DNA of 13,043 nt from Pseudomonadota bacterium (lineage in GTDB: Bacteria; Pseudomonadota; Gammaproteobacteria; Burkholderiales; Burkholderiaceae_F): positions 1-13,043 of the forward strand of contig JAEZVV010000186.1 in assembly GCA_023443095.1 (NCBI GenBank), in the 5' to 3' direction. A program made the position numbers and the translations under genes. Positions 6,605 through 12,859 of this stretch are shown piece by piece; the stretch's first letter is position 1, and each line of letters begins with the position of its first letter. The notes beneath the pieces were generated by a model. It saw only the letters and a program-made list of their open reading frames with translations. It did no database searches and was not told the DNA's origin.

Positions 6605-6814
6605 ATGGCAACCGGTACCGTCAAGTGGTTCAATGACTCCAAAGGCTTCGGCTTCATCAAGCCTGACGATGGCAGCGCTGACCTCTTTGCCCACTTCTCC
6701 GAAATCCAGACCAAGGGCTTCAAGAGCCTGAAGGAAGGCGAGCGCGTTGAATTCAGCGTCAAGCAGGGCGACAAGGGCCCGCAAGCCGCGATGATCCGCC
6801 CCCTCGGCGAATAA
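6605..6814 (+). CDS. cspA: CspA-family cold-shock protein (RNA chaperone)
   Basis: 69 residues, one full cold-shock domain. The two nucleic-acid-binding motifs are present: RNP1 KGFGFI (13-18) and RNP2 in the betaproteobacterial form DLFAHFS (26-32). The surface aromatics W8, F15, F17, F28 and F31 are kept. It binds single-stranded RNA and melts secondary structure, helping translation after cold shock or during growth. The ATG at 6605 follows AAGGA by seven bases. It is monocistronic, with its own promoter, a long leader and a strong terminator after it. Its codon use is less GC-biased than the neighbours, as expected for a highly expressed gene. Which paralogue it is, and whether it is cold-induced, cannot be told from this window. 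Confidence 0.96.
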   Translation: MATGTVKWFNDSKGFGFIKPDDGSADLFAHFSEIQTKGFKSLKEGERVEFSVKQGDKGPQAAMIRPLGE

Positions 6815-6850
6815 GTGTGGCCAGCGGGACGCCTAGCGCGTCCCACTGCG

Positions 6851-6881
6851 AAAAAGAGCTTCTCTTCGAGAAGCTCTTTTT
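6851..6881. terminator. Strong bidirectional intrinsic terminator
   Basis: A perfect 14-bp inverted repeat (6851-6864 with 6868-6881) around a CTTCG-type tight loop starts with AAAAA and ends with TTTTT, followed by GTTTG. The stem carries a T run on either strand. It lies between the convergent cold-shock gene and the alkyltransferase-like gene and can end transcription from both. Confidence 0.92.
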
Positions 6882-6901
6882 GTTTGTACGGACCGCGGCC
6901 G

Positions 6902-7384
6902 CTAGTGCACGTCCACGCTGTCGAGCACCTTCCAGCAGCCGTCGTCCCAGGTCACCCGGTGCCCTTCCGCCCGCAAGCGGGCGGCCGAGTAGCGCGGCGG
7001 CAACGCCGACGCCGGATCGACCGTGCCGTCGTCGCGCAGCAAGCGCCACAGCGACACCTCGGGTTCACGCTCCTGCTCGAGCACCTCGACCGTCATCCGC
7101 TCCAGCCGGCGCAGGGCCTCGAGCAGGGTGCGCTCGGCCACGGGTTCGCCGCCGCAGCGCTGCTTGAGCTGCTCGGCCAGCTGCGCCAGCGTGATGACGC
7201 GGCCGCTTGGCACTTCGGCGATCAGCTGGCCCAAGATCTCGGGCGTCGGCGCCAGGCTGGCCTCTCCCCGACGCGGATCGGACGCTAGGTACGCCGCAGC
7301 GGCGGCGTGGCGCGAGCACCCGGCGCCCTGGGCACCTTGCCGCGGTGTCTTGGCTGACTTGGCCCGGATACTGGAATTGCTCAT
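6902..7384 (-). CDS. Alkyltransferase-like (MGMT/ATL-superfamily) DNA-binding-domain protein, divergent
   Basis: 160 residues. After a basic, Ala-rich, probably disordered N-terminus (1-45), residues 48-160 resemble the DNA-binding domain of O6-alkylguanine-DNA alkyltransferases and ATL proteins. ILGQLIAEVPSGRVITLAQLAEQL (50-73) matches the opening winged-helix segment, and SLWRLLRDDGTV followed by RYSAARLRAEG (131-141) matches the segment around and after the active site. Where MGMT has PCHR and ATL has PWHR, this protein reads S-L-W-R (111-114), so the alkyl-accepting cysteine is absent and it cannot be a self-methylating repair enzyme. ATLs flag alkylated guanine for excision repair; a similar sensing role is possible but unproved. 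The linker around 76-110 is longer than in ATLs. The ATG at 7384 follows GAGGA by about seven bases. It could instead be an unrelated winged-helix protein. Confidence 0.6.
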   Translation of the reverse strand: MSNSSIRAKSAKTPRQGAQGAGCSRHAAAAAYLASDPRRGEASLAPTPEILGQLIAEVPSGRVITLAQLAEQLKQRCGGEPVAERTLLEALRRLERMTVEVLEQEREPEVSLWRLLRDDGTVDPASALPPRYSAARLRAEGHRVTWDDGCWKVLDSVDVH

Positions 7385-7439
7385 CTTGCTTCCTCGTTTG
7401 CGAGACTGACTTCAACGACTCGGACGAGGGTAATTACGC

Positions 7440-7471
7440 GCTTGCAAGCAAACATGACTTGCGGCAAGCAA
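7440..7471. promoter_or_regulatory. Paired palindromes, candidate operator
   Basis: A perfect 10-base palindrome GCTTGCAAGC (7440-7449) is followed by the interrupted dyad CTTGC-G-GCAAG (7458-7468). GCAAGCAA occurs twice, at 7444 and 7464, exactly 20 bases apart, about two helical turns. The pair lies about 56-87 bases upstream of the alkyltransferase-like ATG, next to TAATTA (7431-7436), where a repressor or activator could act. No regulator gene is adjacent. Confidence 0.4.
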
Positions 7472-7482
7472 TGGACGCAGCC

Positions 7483-7500
7483 GCCGGCGCAATCGCCGGC
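7483..7500. repeat. GC-rich stem-loop downstream of ilvA
   Basis: A perfect 7-bp inverted repeat, GCCGGCG and CGCCGGC, flanks a CAAT loop. It lies about 100 bases beyond the ilvA stop on the minus strand and has no T run, so at best a weak terminator or an mRNA 3' stabiliser. Confidence 0.35.
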
Positions 7501-7531
7501 CGGCTTGACCTGGATCGAATGCCCGGGAAGT

Positions 7532-7561
7532 CACTGGCCGCCACGCAACGGTGGCTCAGTG
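7532..7561. repeat. Imperfect stem-loop just after ilvA
   Basis: CACTG and GCCAC (7532-7536, 7540-7544) pair with GTGGC and CAGTG (7551-7555, 7557-7561) around a six-base loop, with a 3-by-1 internal bulge. It lies 33-62 bases past the ilvA stop on the minus strand and may be its 3' end structure; no T run follows. Otherwise the 7385-7593 gap contains no gene I can support. Confidence 0.35.
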
Positions 7562-7593
7562 CACGGACCGGACCGCAGCCCGAGCAGCGCGCT

Positions 7594-8808
7594 TCAGCGG
7601 AACGGGCTCGCCTGCGCCCACATGCCGGCGTTGCGCAGGACTGCGAGGACCTGTTCGATGTGCTCCGGGCCCCGGGTCTGCAACACGAACTCGAGTTCCG
7701 CGTTTTGCGCCGGCAGGGTGGTGAAGGCGCGCTGGTGACCCACTTCCTCGATGTTGGCACCGACATCGGCGATCAGGGTCGCGGCCCGGCCGAGTTCGCC
7801 CGGGATGTCGCGGGTGTGGACGCGGATGCGTGCCAGCCGCCCGGCACGCACCATGCCGCGTTCGATGATTTCGGCCAGCATCATCGGGTTGATGTTGCCA
7901 CCGCACAGAATCAGCCCGACCTGCTTGCCGCGGAAGCGCTCGGGGTGGCGCAGCAAAGCCGCCAGGCCTGCCGCCCCCGCACCTTCGACGACGGTTTTTT
8001 CGATCTCGAGCAACATGACGATGGCTTGTTCGATGTCGCCTTCGGACACCAGCACCATGTCGTCGACTCGTTCGCGCACGATCGGCACGGTCAGCTCGCC
8101 CGGTTGCTTGACCGCAATGCCTTCGGCCAGGGTCGCCTGCGCCGACGGCAGCTCGAGCCGCTTGAAGGCGGCGTAGACCGCCGGGAAATGCTCGACCTGC
8201 ACCCCGACGATCTCGATCTCCGGCTTGATCGCCCTGGCCGCCGTGGCGATGCCCGAGATCATGCCGCCACCGCCCACCGCCACCACCAGGGTGTCGAGCT
8301 GCGGCACGGCGGCCAGCATCTCGAGCCCGATCGTGCCCTGGCCCGCAATCACCCGCTCGTCATCGTAGGGGTGGACCATGCTCAGCCCGCGCTGCCCGGC
8401 GATGCGGCCCGCCTCCAGCCGCGCCTCGTCGAAGGTCTCGCCGGTGAGGATCACTTCGGCGCCAAAGCCGCGCGTGCGCTCGACCTTCACCGTCGGCGTA
8501 AAACGCGGCATCACGATCACGGCCGGGATCCCCAACCGCTGCGAGTGGTACGCCACGCCTTGAGCATGGTTGCCGGCCGACACCGCGATCACCCCGCGCT
8601 GGCGCTCCTCGTCGGTGAGCGCGAGCAGGCGGTTGAGGGCGCCGCGCTCCTTGAAGCTGGCGGTGAACTGCAGGTTCTCGAACTTGAGCCAGACCTCGGC
8701 GCCGGTGATGGCCGACAGGGTGCGCGAATGCAGGCAGGGCGTGTTCTCGACCTGGCCGGCCAGGCGCTGGGCGGCATCGCGGATATCGGCGGCGGTCACG
8801 GAAGACAT
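7594..8808 (-). CDS. ilvA: Threonine ammonia-lyase (threonine dehydratase) with C-terminal ACT domain
   Basis: 404 residues. A fold-II PLP catalytic domain (about 1-320) carries the Schiff-base lysine in FTASFKERGA (K53), SAGNHAQG (77-84), the tetraglycine phosphate loop VGGGGMISG (178-186) and LCGGNIN (301-307). Residues about 326-400 form one ACT domain (VHTRDIPGELGRAATLIADVGANIEEV region), giving the roughly 400-residue architecture rather than the 514-residue E. coli IlvA with two ACT-like modules. It converts L-threonine to 2-oxobutyrate plus ammonia, usually the first step to isoleucine, and can also act on serine. The enamine it releases is a Rid substrate. The ATG at 8808 has AAGG five bases upstream. 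It is divergent from the ABC ATPase, with TAGAAT (8847-8842) as a likely -10. A catabolic TdcB-like role is possible; the ACT domain suggests allosteric control. Confidence 0.93.
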   Translation of the reverse strand: MSSVTAADIRDAAQRLAGQVENTPCLHSRTLSAITGAEVWLKFENLQFTASFKERGALNRLLALTDEERQRGVIAVSAGNHAQGVAYHSQRLGIPAVIVMPRFTPTVKVERTRGFGAEVILTGETFDEARLEAGRIAGQRGLSMVHPYDDERVIAGQGTIGLEMLAAVPQLDTLVVAVGGGGMISGIATAARAIKPEIEIVGVQVEHFPAVYAAFKRLELPSAQATLAEGIAVKQPGELTVPIVRERVDDMVLVSEGDIEQAIVMLLEIEKTVVEGAGAAGLAALLRHPERFRGKQVGLILCGGNINPMMLAEIIERGMVRAGRLARIRVHTRDIPGELGRAATLIADVGANIEEVGHQRAFTTLPAQNAELEFVLQTRGPEHIEQVLAVLRNAGMWAQASPFR

Positions 8809-8841
8809 GGAAGCCTTGAAACATCGGTTGCGAGATCCGGG

Positions 8842-8847
8842 ATTCTA
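8842..8847 (-). promoter_or_regulatory. Likely -10 element for ilvA
   Basis: TAGAAT on the minus strand matches the sigma70 -10 at five of six positions. Transcription would start near 8835, leaving a leader of about 27 bases that contains the ribosome site. No good -35 is seen 16-18 bases upstream. Confidence 0.4.
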
Positions 8848-8860
8848 ACGATGGCCTCTC

Positions 8861-8866
8861 TACAAT
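8861..8866 (+). promoter_or_regulatory. Likely -10 element for the ABC ATPase gene, leaderless geometry
   Basis: TACAAT matches the -10 consensus at five of six positions and lies exactly six bases before the ATG at 8873, so the predicted first transcribed base is the A of the start codon. There is no Shine-Dalgarno in the gap and no clear -35. Confidence 0.45.
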
Positions 8867-8872
8867 CGGCCC

Positions 8873-9547
8873 ATGGCATCCGCTCCCGCCCTCGCCGTCA
8901 CCGCTCTGAGCAAACATTTCGGCGCCCGCCGCGTCCTCGATGGCGCCGAGTTCTGCGTCGCCCCCGGCGAAGTGGTCGCCATCGTCGGCGAATCAGGCTC
9001 GGGCAAGTCGACCCTGCTCAACCTGATTGCCGGGCTCGACCTCGCCGATCGCGGCCAGGTCCGGATCGCCGGTACCGCACTCGGCGAACTCGACGACGAC
9101 GCCCGCACCCGCCTGCGGCGCGACCGGGTCGGTTTCGTGTTCCAGTCCTTCCACATCCTGCCGCACCTGACGGTGGCGCAGAACATCGAGCTGCCGCTGG
9201 TGTTGACCGGCGTGGTTGCCGCGCAGCGGCAGCAGCGCTCGAGCGAACTGCTTGCGGCGGTGGGATTGGCCGATCGCTCGGCTTCGATGCCGGCCGAGCT
9301 GTCCGGCGGAGAGATGCAGCGGGTCGCCGTCGCACGCGCCCTGGTCCATCGTCCCACCGTCGTGCTCGCCGACGAACCAACCGGCAACCTCGACCCTGAC
9401 ACGGCGGCCGAAGTACTGGCGCTGCTGCTGCGGGAGATCCGCGCCCGCCGCGCCGGCGGCGTTCTGGTCACCCACTCCGAGGCGGCGGCGACCGCAGCCG
9501 ACCGCGTCCTGCGGCTCGTCCACGGCCGCCTGGTGCCGCAGGGCTGA
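8873..9547 (+). CDS. ABC transporter ATP-binding protein (LolD/MacB/AttE-like)
   Basis: 224 residues, a single nucleotide-binding domain. Walker A GESGSGKST (39-47), Q-loop FQS (Q91), signature LSGGEMQRVAVARAL (143-157), Walker B VVLADEP (163-169) with TGNLD next, and H-loop H201 are all intact, so it should hydrolyse ATP. FQSFHILPHLTVAQNIELPL and ADEPTGNLD mark the LolD/MacB/YbbA subgroup, which works with FtsX-like permeases as mechanotransmission machines rather than classical pumps. The gene is followed three bases later by such a permease and they are surely one operon. With the AttH-like gene beyond, it resembles AttE. The ATG at 8873 is favoured as the first in-frame start and gives the normal N-terminus (ALAVTALSKHF). 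Cytoplasmic, bound to the permease. Confidence 0.93.
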   Translation: MASAPALAVTALSKHFGARRVLDGAEFCVAPGEVVAIVGESGSGKSTLLNLIAGLDLADRGQVRIAGTALGELDDDARTRLRRDRVGFVFQSFHILPHLTVAQNIELPLVLTGVVAAQRQQRSSELLAAVGLADRSASMPAELSGGEMQRVAVARALVHRPTVVLADEPTGNLDPDTAAEVLALLLREIRARRAGGVLVTHSEAAATAADRVLRLVHGRLVPQG

Positions 9548-9550
9548 GAA

Positions 9551-12103
9551 ATGACCCCTTGGCTGCTCTGGCACGTGGTCGGCGGACAGGCGCGCCAGCA
9601 CCCGCTGCGGCTGGTGGTGCAGGTGATCGCGATCGGGCTTGGCGTCGCCCTCGGTTACGCGGTGCACCTGATCAACTCGTCCGCCCTGGCCGAGTTCGCG
9701 ACCGCGGTGCGCCACGTGACCGGACAGGCCGATGCGGCTATTGCCGGCCCCCGCGAAGGTTTCGACGAAAGTGTTTATGCCCGCGTCCTGGTCCATCCGC
9801 TGGTCGAGATCGCCAGCCCCGTGCTCGAGGTCGACGCGGTCGTGGTCGGCGCCCCGCGCGATCTGACGCACGAACGCGACAGCCTGCTGCCCCTGCTCGG
9901 ACTCGACATCCTGCGCGCGGCACCGCTCGGCGCCAGCCTGTTGCCGCGCCCGCCCGATGGAGCCGGCCGCAACGCCGTGTTCGACGACGGCCTCTACCTC
10001 TCGCCCGCCGCGCTTGAGCGCTTCAAGGTCCGGCCCGGCGATACGCTGCAGGTGCAGGCCGGCGGCCGCGCGGTCGCCATTCCGGTAGCCGGCACCGTGC
10101 CCGGCGCTCGCGCCGGCGAAGTGGTGGCGGTGATCGACATCGCCTTTGCCCAGTCGCATTTCGAGCGGCTGGGCCGGCTCACGCGCATCGACCTCAAGCT
10201 CGCCGCCGGCGCCGATCCGATCCGCCTCGGACGCGAACTCGAGCTGCCCGCGGGCGTCACGCTCGAAGGCGCCGACGCCCGCAGCACGAGGGTCTCCAAC
10301 CTCTCGCGCGCCTACCGGGTCAACCTCAACGTACTGGCGATGGTGGCTCTGTTCACGGGCGCCTTCCTGGTGTTTTCTCTGCAGGCCCAGGCCACCGTAG
10401 CCCGCCGCCCCCAGCTCGCCTTCCTGCGCGTGATGGGCCTGACCCGGGGCGAGCTGCTGCGCCTGCTGCTGCTCGAGGCGGCCGCCGTCGGCTGTCTCGG
10501 CAGTCTGATCGGCATCGCTGGCGGACTGCTCGCGGCTCAGGCCGCGCTGACCCTGTTGGGCGGCGACCTGGGCGGCGGCTTTTTCACCGGCGTCTCGCCT
10601 TCGCTTCAGGTCGACGCCCCGGCCGCCGCGCTCTTTTTCGGGCTAGGCCTTGCCGCAGCGATCGCGGGCAGCCTGGTGCCCGCCCGCGAGGCCGCCGACA
10701 CCCCGCCCGCTGCGGCGCTCAAGGCCGGAACCGAAGGTGATGCCCTGCGTTCGTTCAGCCATCCGAAAATCGGCCTGGCCTTGATAACGCTGGCCGCGGT
10801 GCTGGTCTGGCTGCCCGCTCTCGGCGGCATTCCGCTCGCGGGCTACCTCGCGATCGTTGCCTTGCTGGTCGGCGCCATCGCCCTGCAGCCGGCGCTCGCC
10901 CGCGCGGTTTTTGTGCCGCTCGCCCGCGATCTCGAACGCGGCACCCTCATCCGGCGTGCACCCGTGCTCTGGCTCGCCCTCACCCGCCTGGCGCAGGCAC
11001 CGGGTTTCGCCGCCATCGGCATGGCCGGCATCGTCGCCAGTTTCGCCCTGATGGTGGCCATGGCCACCATGGTGGCGAGCTTTCGCCATTCGGTCGACGA
11101 CTGGCTCGGCCGCGTCCTGCCGGCCGAGCTCTACGCCCGCGCCGCGCCGGCCGGATCGAGCGGTTTTTTCAGCGAGCGCGACCTCGCCACCCTGCGCCAG
11201 CATCCGGGCGTGGCCCGGATCGACCTCACCCGCTTCGCCAAGCTGCAGCTAGTCCCGGACCGCGCTGCGATCACCCTGATCGTGCGCAACATCGACGCGG
11301 CCGACCCGGCCAAGACCTTTCCGCTGGCCGGCGACAGCCTGCCGTGGCAGCCCAGCGGGCCGCCGCCGGTGTGGGTCTCCGAAGCCGTGGTTGCGTTGTA
11401 CGGCACGACGCCCGGGCAGGTGATCGAGCTGCCGCTGGCGGGCCGCTGGCACCGGTTTACGGTGCAAGGCGTTTGGCGCGACTACGCTCGCCAATACGGC
11501 GCGATCGCGATGCGAGACAGCGACTACCAGGCCATCACCGGCGACACTCAGGTGAGCGATGCGGCGATCTGGCTCGCGCCCGGCTGGAGCGCGCCCCGGC
11601 TTGCCGCCGAGCTGCTGCCCCAGCTCGACGCCCGCAGCACCGAGTTCATCCAGCCCGGCGACATCCGCCAGGCCAGCCTCGAGATCTTCGACCGCAGTTT
11701 TGCCGTGACCTATCTGCTGGAGGTGGCAGCGATCGTGATCGGACTCACCGGCATTGCCGCCACGTTTTCGGCGCAGGCGATCGCCCGCGCCCGCGAGTTC
11801 GGCATGTTGCGCCACCTCGGCCTCACGCGCGGCGAGATCCTGCGCCTGCTGGGCTGGGAAGGTCTGCTGATCACCCTGCTGGCGATCGCCGTGGGCCTCG
11901 CCACAGGCCTGGTGATCGCCCTCATCCTGATCGGCGTGGTCAACCCTCAGTCCTTCCACTGGACCATGGGCTTCCATGTGCCGCAGGGCCTGATCGCCGG
12001 CCTGATCGCCGCCCTGGTGGCCGCCGCCAGCCTGACGGCGGTATTCGCCGGGCGCCGCGCCACCGCACGCGAAGCAGTGTTGGCGGTGAGGGAAGACTGG
12101 TAG
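9551..12103 (+). CDS. FtsX-like ABC permease, ten-helix type (AttFG/YbbP-like)
   Basis: 850 residues with about ten membrane segments: one near 22-40, a large periplasmic domain (about 45-255), three segments at about 258-380, further segments at about 408-515, a second periplasmic domain (about 515-718) and three final segments (about 720-845). Both FtsX-type cores carry the same cytoplasmic coupling-helix motif, MGLTRGELLRL (295-305) and LGLTRGEILRL (756-766), showing an internally duplicated architecture, equivalent to two permease subunits in one chain. Such proteins transmit ATP-driven movement to the periplasm, in lipoprotein release, peptide export or envelope assembly. The substrate here is unknown. 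The start three bases after the ATPase stop has only a weak GAG ribosome site, suggesting coupling. The AttH-like protein encoded at 12860 is the likely periplasmic partner. Confidence 0.9.
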   Translation: MTPWLLWHVVGGQARQHPLRLVVQVIAIGLGVALGYAVHLINSSALAEFATAVRHVTGQADAAIAGPREGFDESVYARVLVHPLVEIASPVLEVDAVVVGAPRDLTHERDSLLPLLGLDILRAAPLGASLLPRPPDGAGRNAVFDDGLYLSPAALERFKVRPGDTLQVQAGGRAVAIPVAGTVPGARAGEVVAVIDIAFAQSHFERLGRLTRIDLKLAAGADPIRLGRELELPAGVTLEGADARSTRVSNLSRAYRVNLNVLAMVALFTGAFLVFSLQAQATVARRPQLAFLRVMGLTRGELLRLLLLEAAAVGCLGSLIGIAGGLLAAQAALTLLGGDLGGGFFTGVSPSLQVDAPAAALFFGLGLAAAIAGSLVPAREAADTPPAAALKAGTEGDALRSFSHPKIGLALITLAAVLVWLPALGGIPLAGYLAIVALLVGAIALQPALARAVFVPLARDLERGTLIRRAPVLWLALTRLAQAPGFAAIGMAGIVASFALMVAMATMVASFRHSVDDWLGRVLPAELYARAAPAGSSGFFSERDLATLRQHPGVARIDLTRFAKLQLVPDRAAITLIVRNIDAADPAKTFPLAGDSLPWQPSGPPPVWVSEAVVALYGTTPGQVIELPLAGRWHRFTVQGVWRDYARQYGAIAMRDSDYQAITGDTQVSDAAIWLAPGWSAPRLAAELLPQLDARSTEFIQPGDIRQASLEIFDRSFAVTYLLEVAAIVIGLTGIAATFSAQAIARAREFGMLRHLGLTRGEILRLLGWEGLLITLLAIAVGLATGLVIALILIGVVNPQSFHWTMGFHVPQGLIAGLIAALVAAASLTAVFAGRRATAREAVLAVREDW

Positions 12104-12131
12104 TGCTGCTGCGGCAGGGCTCTGAGAGGAA

Positions 12132-12162
12132 ACGGCTTGCGCCGCCTCGGGGCGCAAGCCGT
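12132..12162. terminator. Stem-loop between convergent genes, probable terminator
   Basis: A perfect 12-bp stem (12132-12143 with 12151-12162) surrounds a seven-base loop, GCCTCGG. It begins 29 bases after the permease stop and lies in the 150-base gap before the convergent GYD gene. There is no T run on the plus strand and only TTT on the minus strand, so it may be a weak intrinsic terminator or a 3'-end protecting structure. Confidence 0.6.
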
Positions 12163-12253
12163 CGTCCCGAAGTCAGCGCTCGCGCAGCCTGGGGCTGCTG
12201 CCGCTGGGCGGGGAAGCCGCCCGGAACCGGATCTGGCTTGTCCTTGAAACCGA

Positions 12254-12547
12254 CTACGCCAGCTTGGCCAGGATGGTTTTCATCTCCGGTTCGCTGAAAG
12301 CCCTCAGGGTGCGAGTGCGGACATTGCCCGCGGCACCGATAGCCAGAGCAAATGCGGTGGCAGATTCGTCGTCGGGAGCATTGATGACCACGACCAGATC
12401 GTATTCGCCGATGGTCCAGTAGATCTGGCTCATCTCGGCGCCGAACTTGCGCGCCAGTTCGCGCACGGCATCGGCACGTTTGGTCGTGTCCTTGACACTG
12501 CGGATACCCTGATCGGTAAAACTCGAGAGCGCAATAAAAGTCGCCAT
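12254..12547 (-). CDS. GYD-domain protein
   Basis: 97 residues with a small ferredoxin-like alpha/beta fold. The family motif is visible as WTIGEYDLVVVINAPDD (56-72), between ATFIALSSFTDQGIRSVKDT at the N-terminus and a C-terminal helix. GYD proteins are widespread, small and of unknown function, possibly ligand-binding dimers like dimeric alpha-beta barrels. The ATG at 12547 is preceded by GGGAG six bases away; a 12-residue upstream extension in frame is not family-like. The gene is convergent with the permease and divergent from the AttH-like gene, so it stands alone as a transcription unit. Cytoplasmic; no signal peptide. Confidence 0.85.
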   Translation of the reverse strand: MATFIALSSFTDQGIRSVKDTTKRADAVRELARKFGAEMSQIYWTIGEYDLVVVINAPDDESATAFALAIGAAGNVRTRTLRAFSEPEMKTILAKLA

Positions 12548-12859
12548 GAGAATCTCCCAGAACACGAGGCCACCGGATGTCAACTCGCCGGCGACGGCCT
12601 CAGGCCGGCGGCGTTCCCGCTGCGCGGGCGGTGCTTGCCCGCCGCGCCACTGGAAGAGTCACGATAGGCGGCTCCGCCTGCCCCGCCCGGGAGAGCTGCC
12701 GAGTCCGGGCGCCCATGCCGCAAGCCCGCCTCGGGAGTACGACCGCGCCCATTCATCCGCCCGCCTCCGAGCCTGAGACAATCGCCGAGGCTCTGGCCTC
12801 GCCTCGCCAGGATCCGCCGCAACCCGCGGCATAACAGCCGCCAGCCGCACTCCGCCGCC
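12548..12859. other. Gene-free divergent region between GYD and AttH-like genes
   Basis: 312 bases, very GC-rich. Open frames exist on both strands but are low-complexity Arg/Ala/Pro/Gly sequences without family resemblance or ribosome sites. Small hairpins are present: CGGCC/GGCCG around 12594-12606 and GCGGGC/GCCCGC at 12624-12629 with 12637-12642. It must hold promoters for the two flanking genes, but I could not identify convincing hexamers. Confidence 0.5.

Noticed and set aside
7207..9399. 730-codon open frame on the plus strand across ilvA and the ABC gene
   Set aside because: It crosses the 209-base gap, all of ilvA in antisense, and the ATPase in a wrong frame; composition is non-protein-like and no ribosome site exists.
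8993..10159. 388-codon open frame opposite the ABC ATPase and permease
   Set aside because: Antisense shadow; both sense genes carry full family motifs.
12578..12583. TTGACA on the minus strand before the GYD gene
   Set aside because: The hexamer 17 bases downstream is CTGGGA, which overlaps the ribosome site; not a workable promoter.
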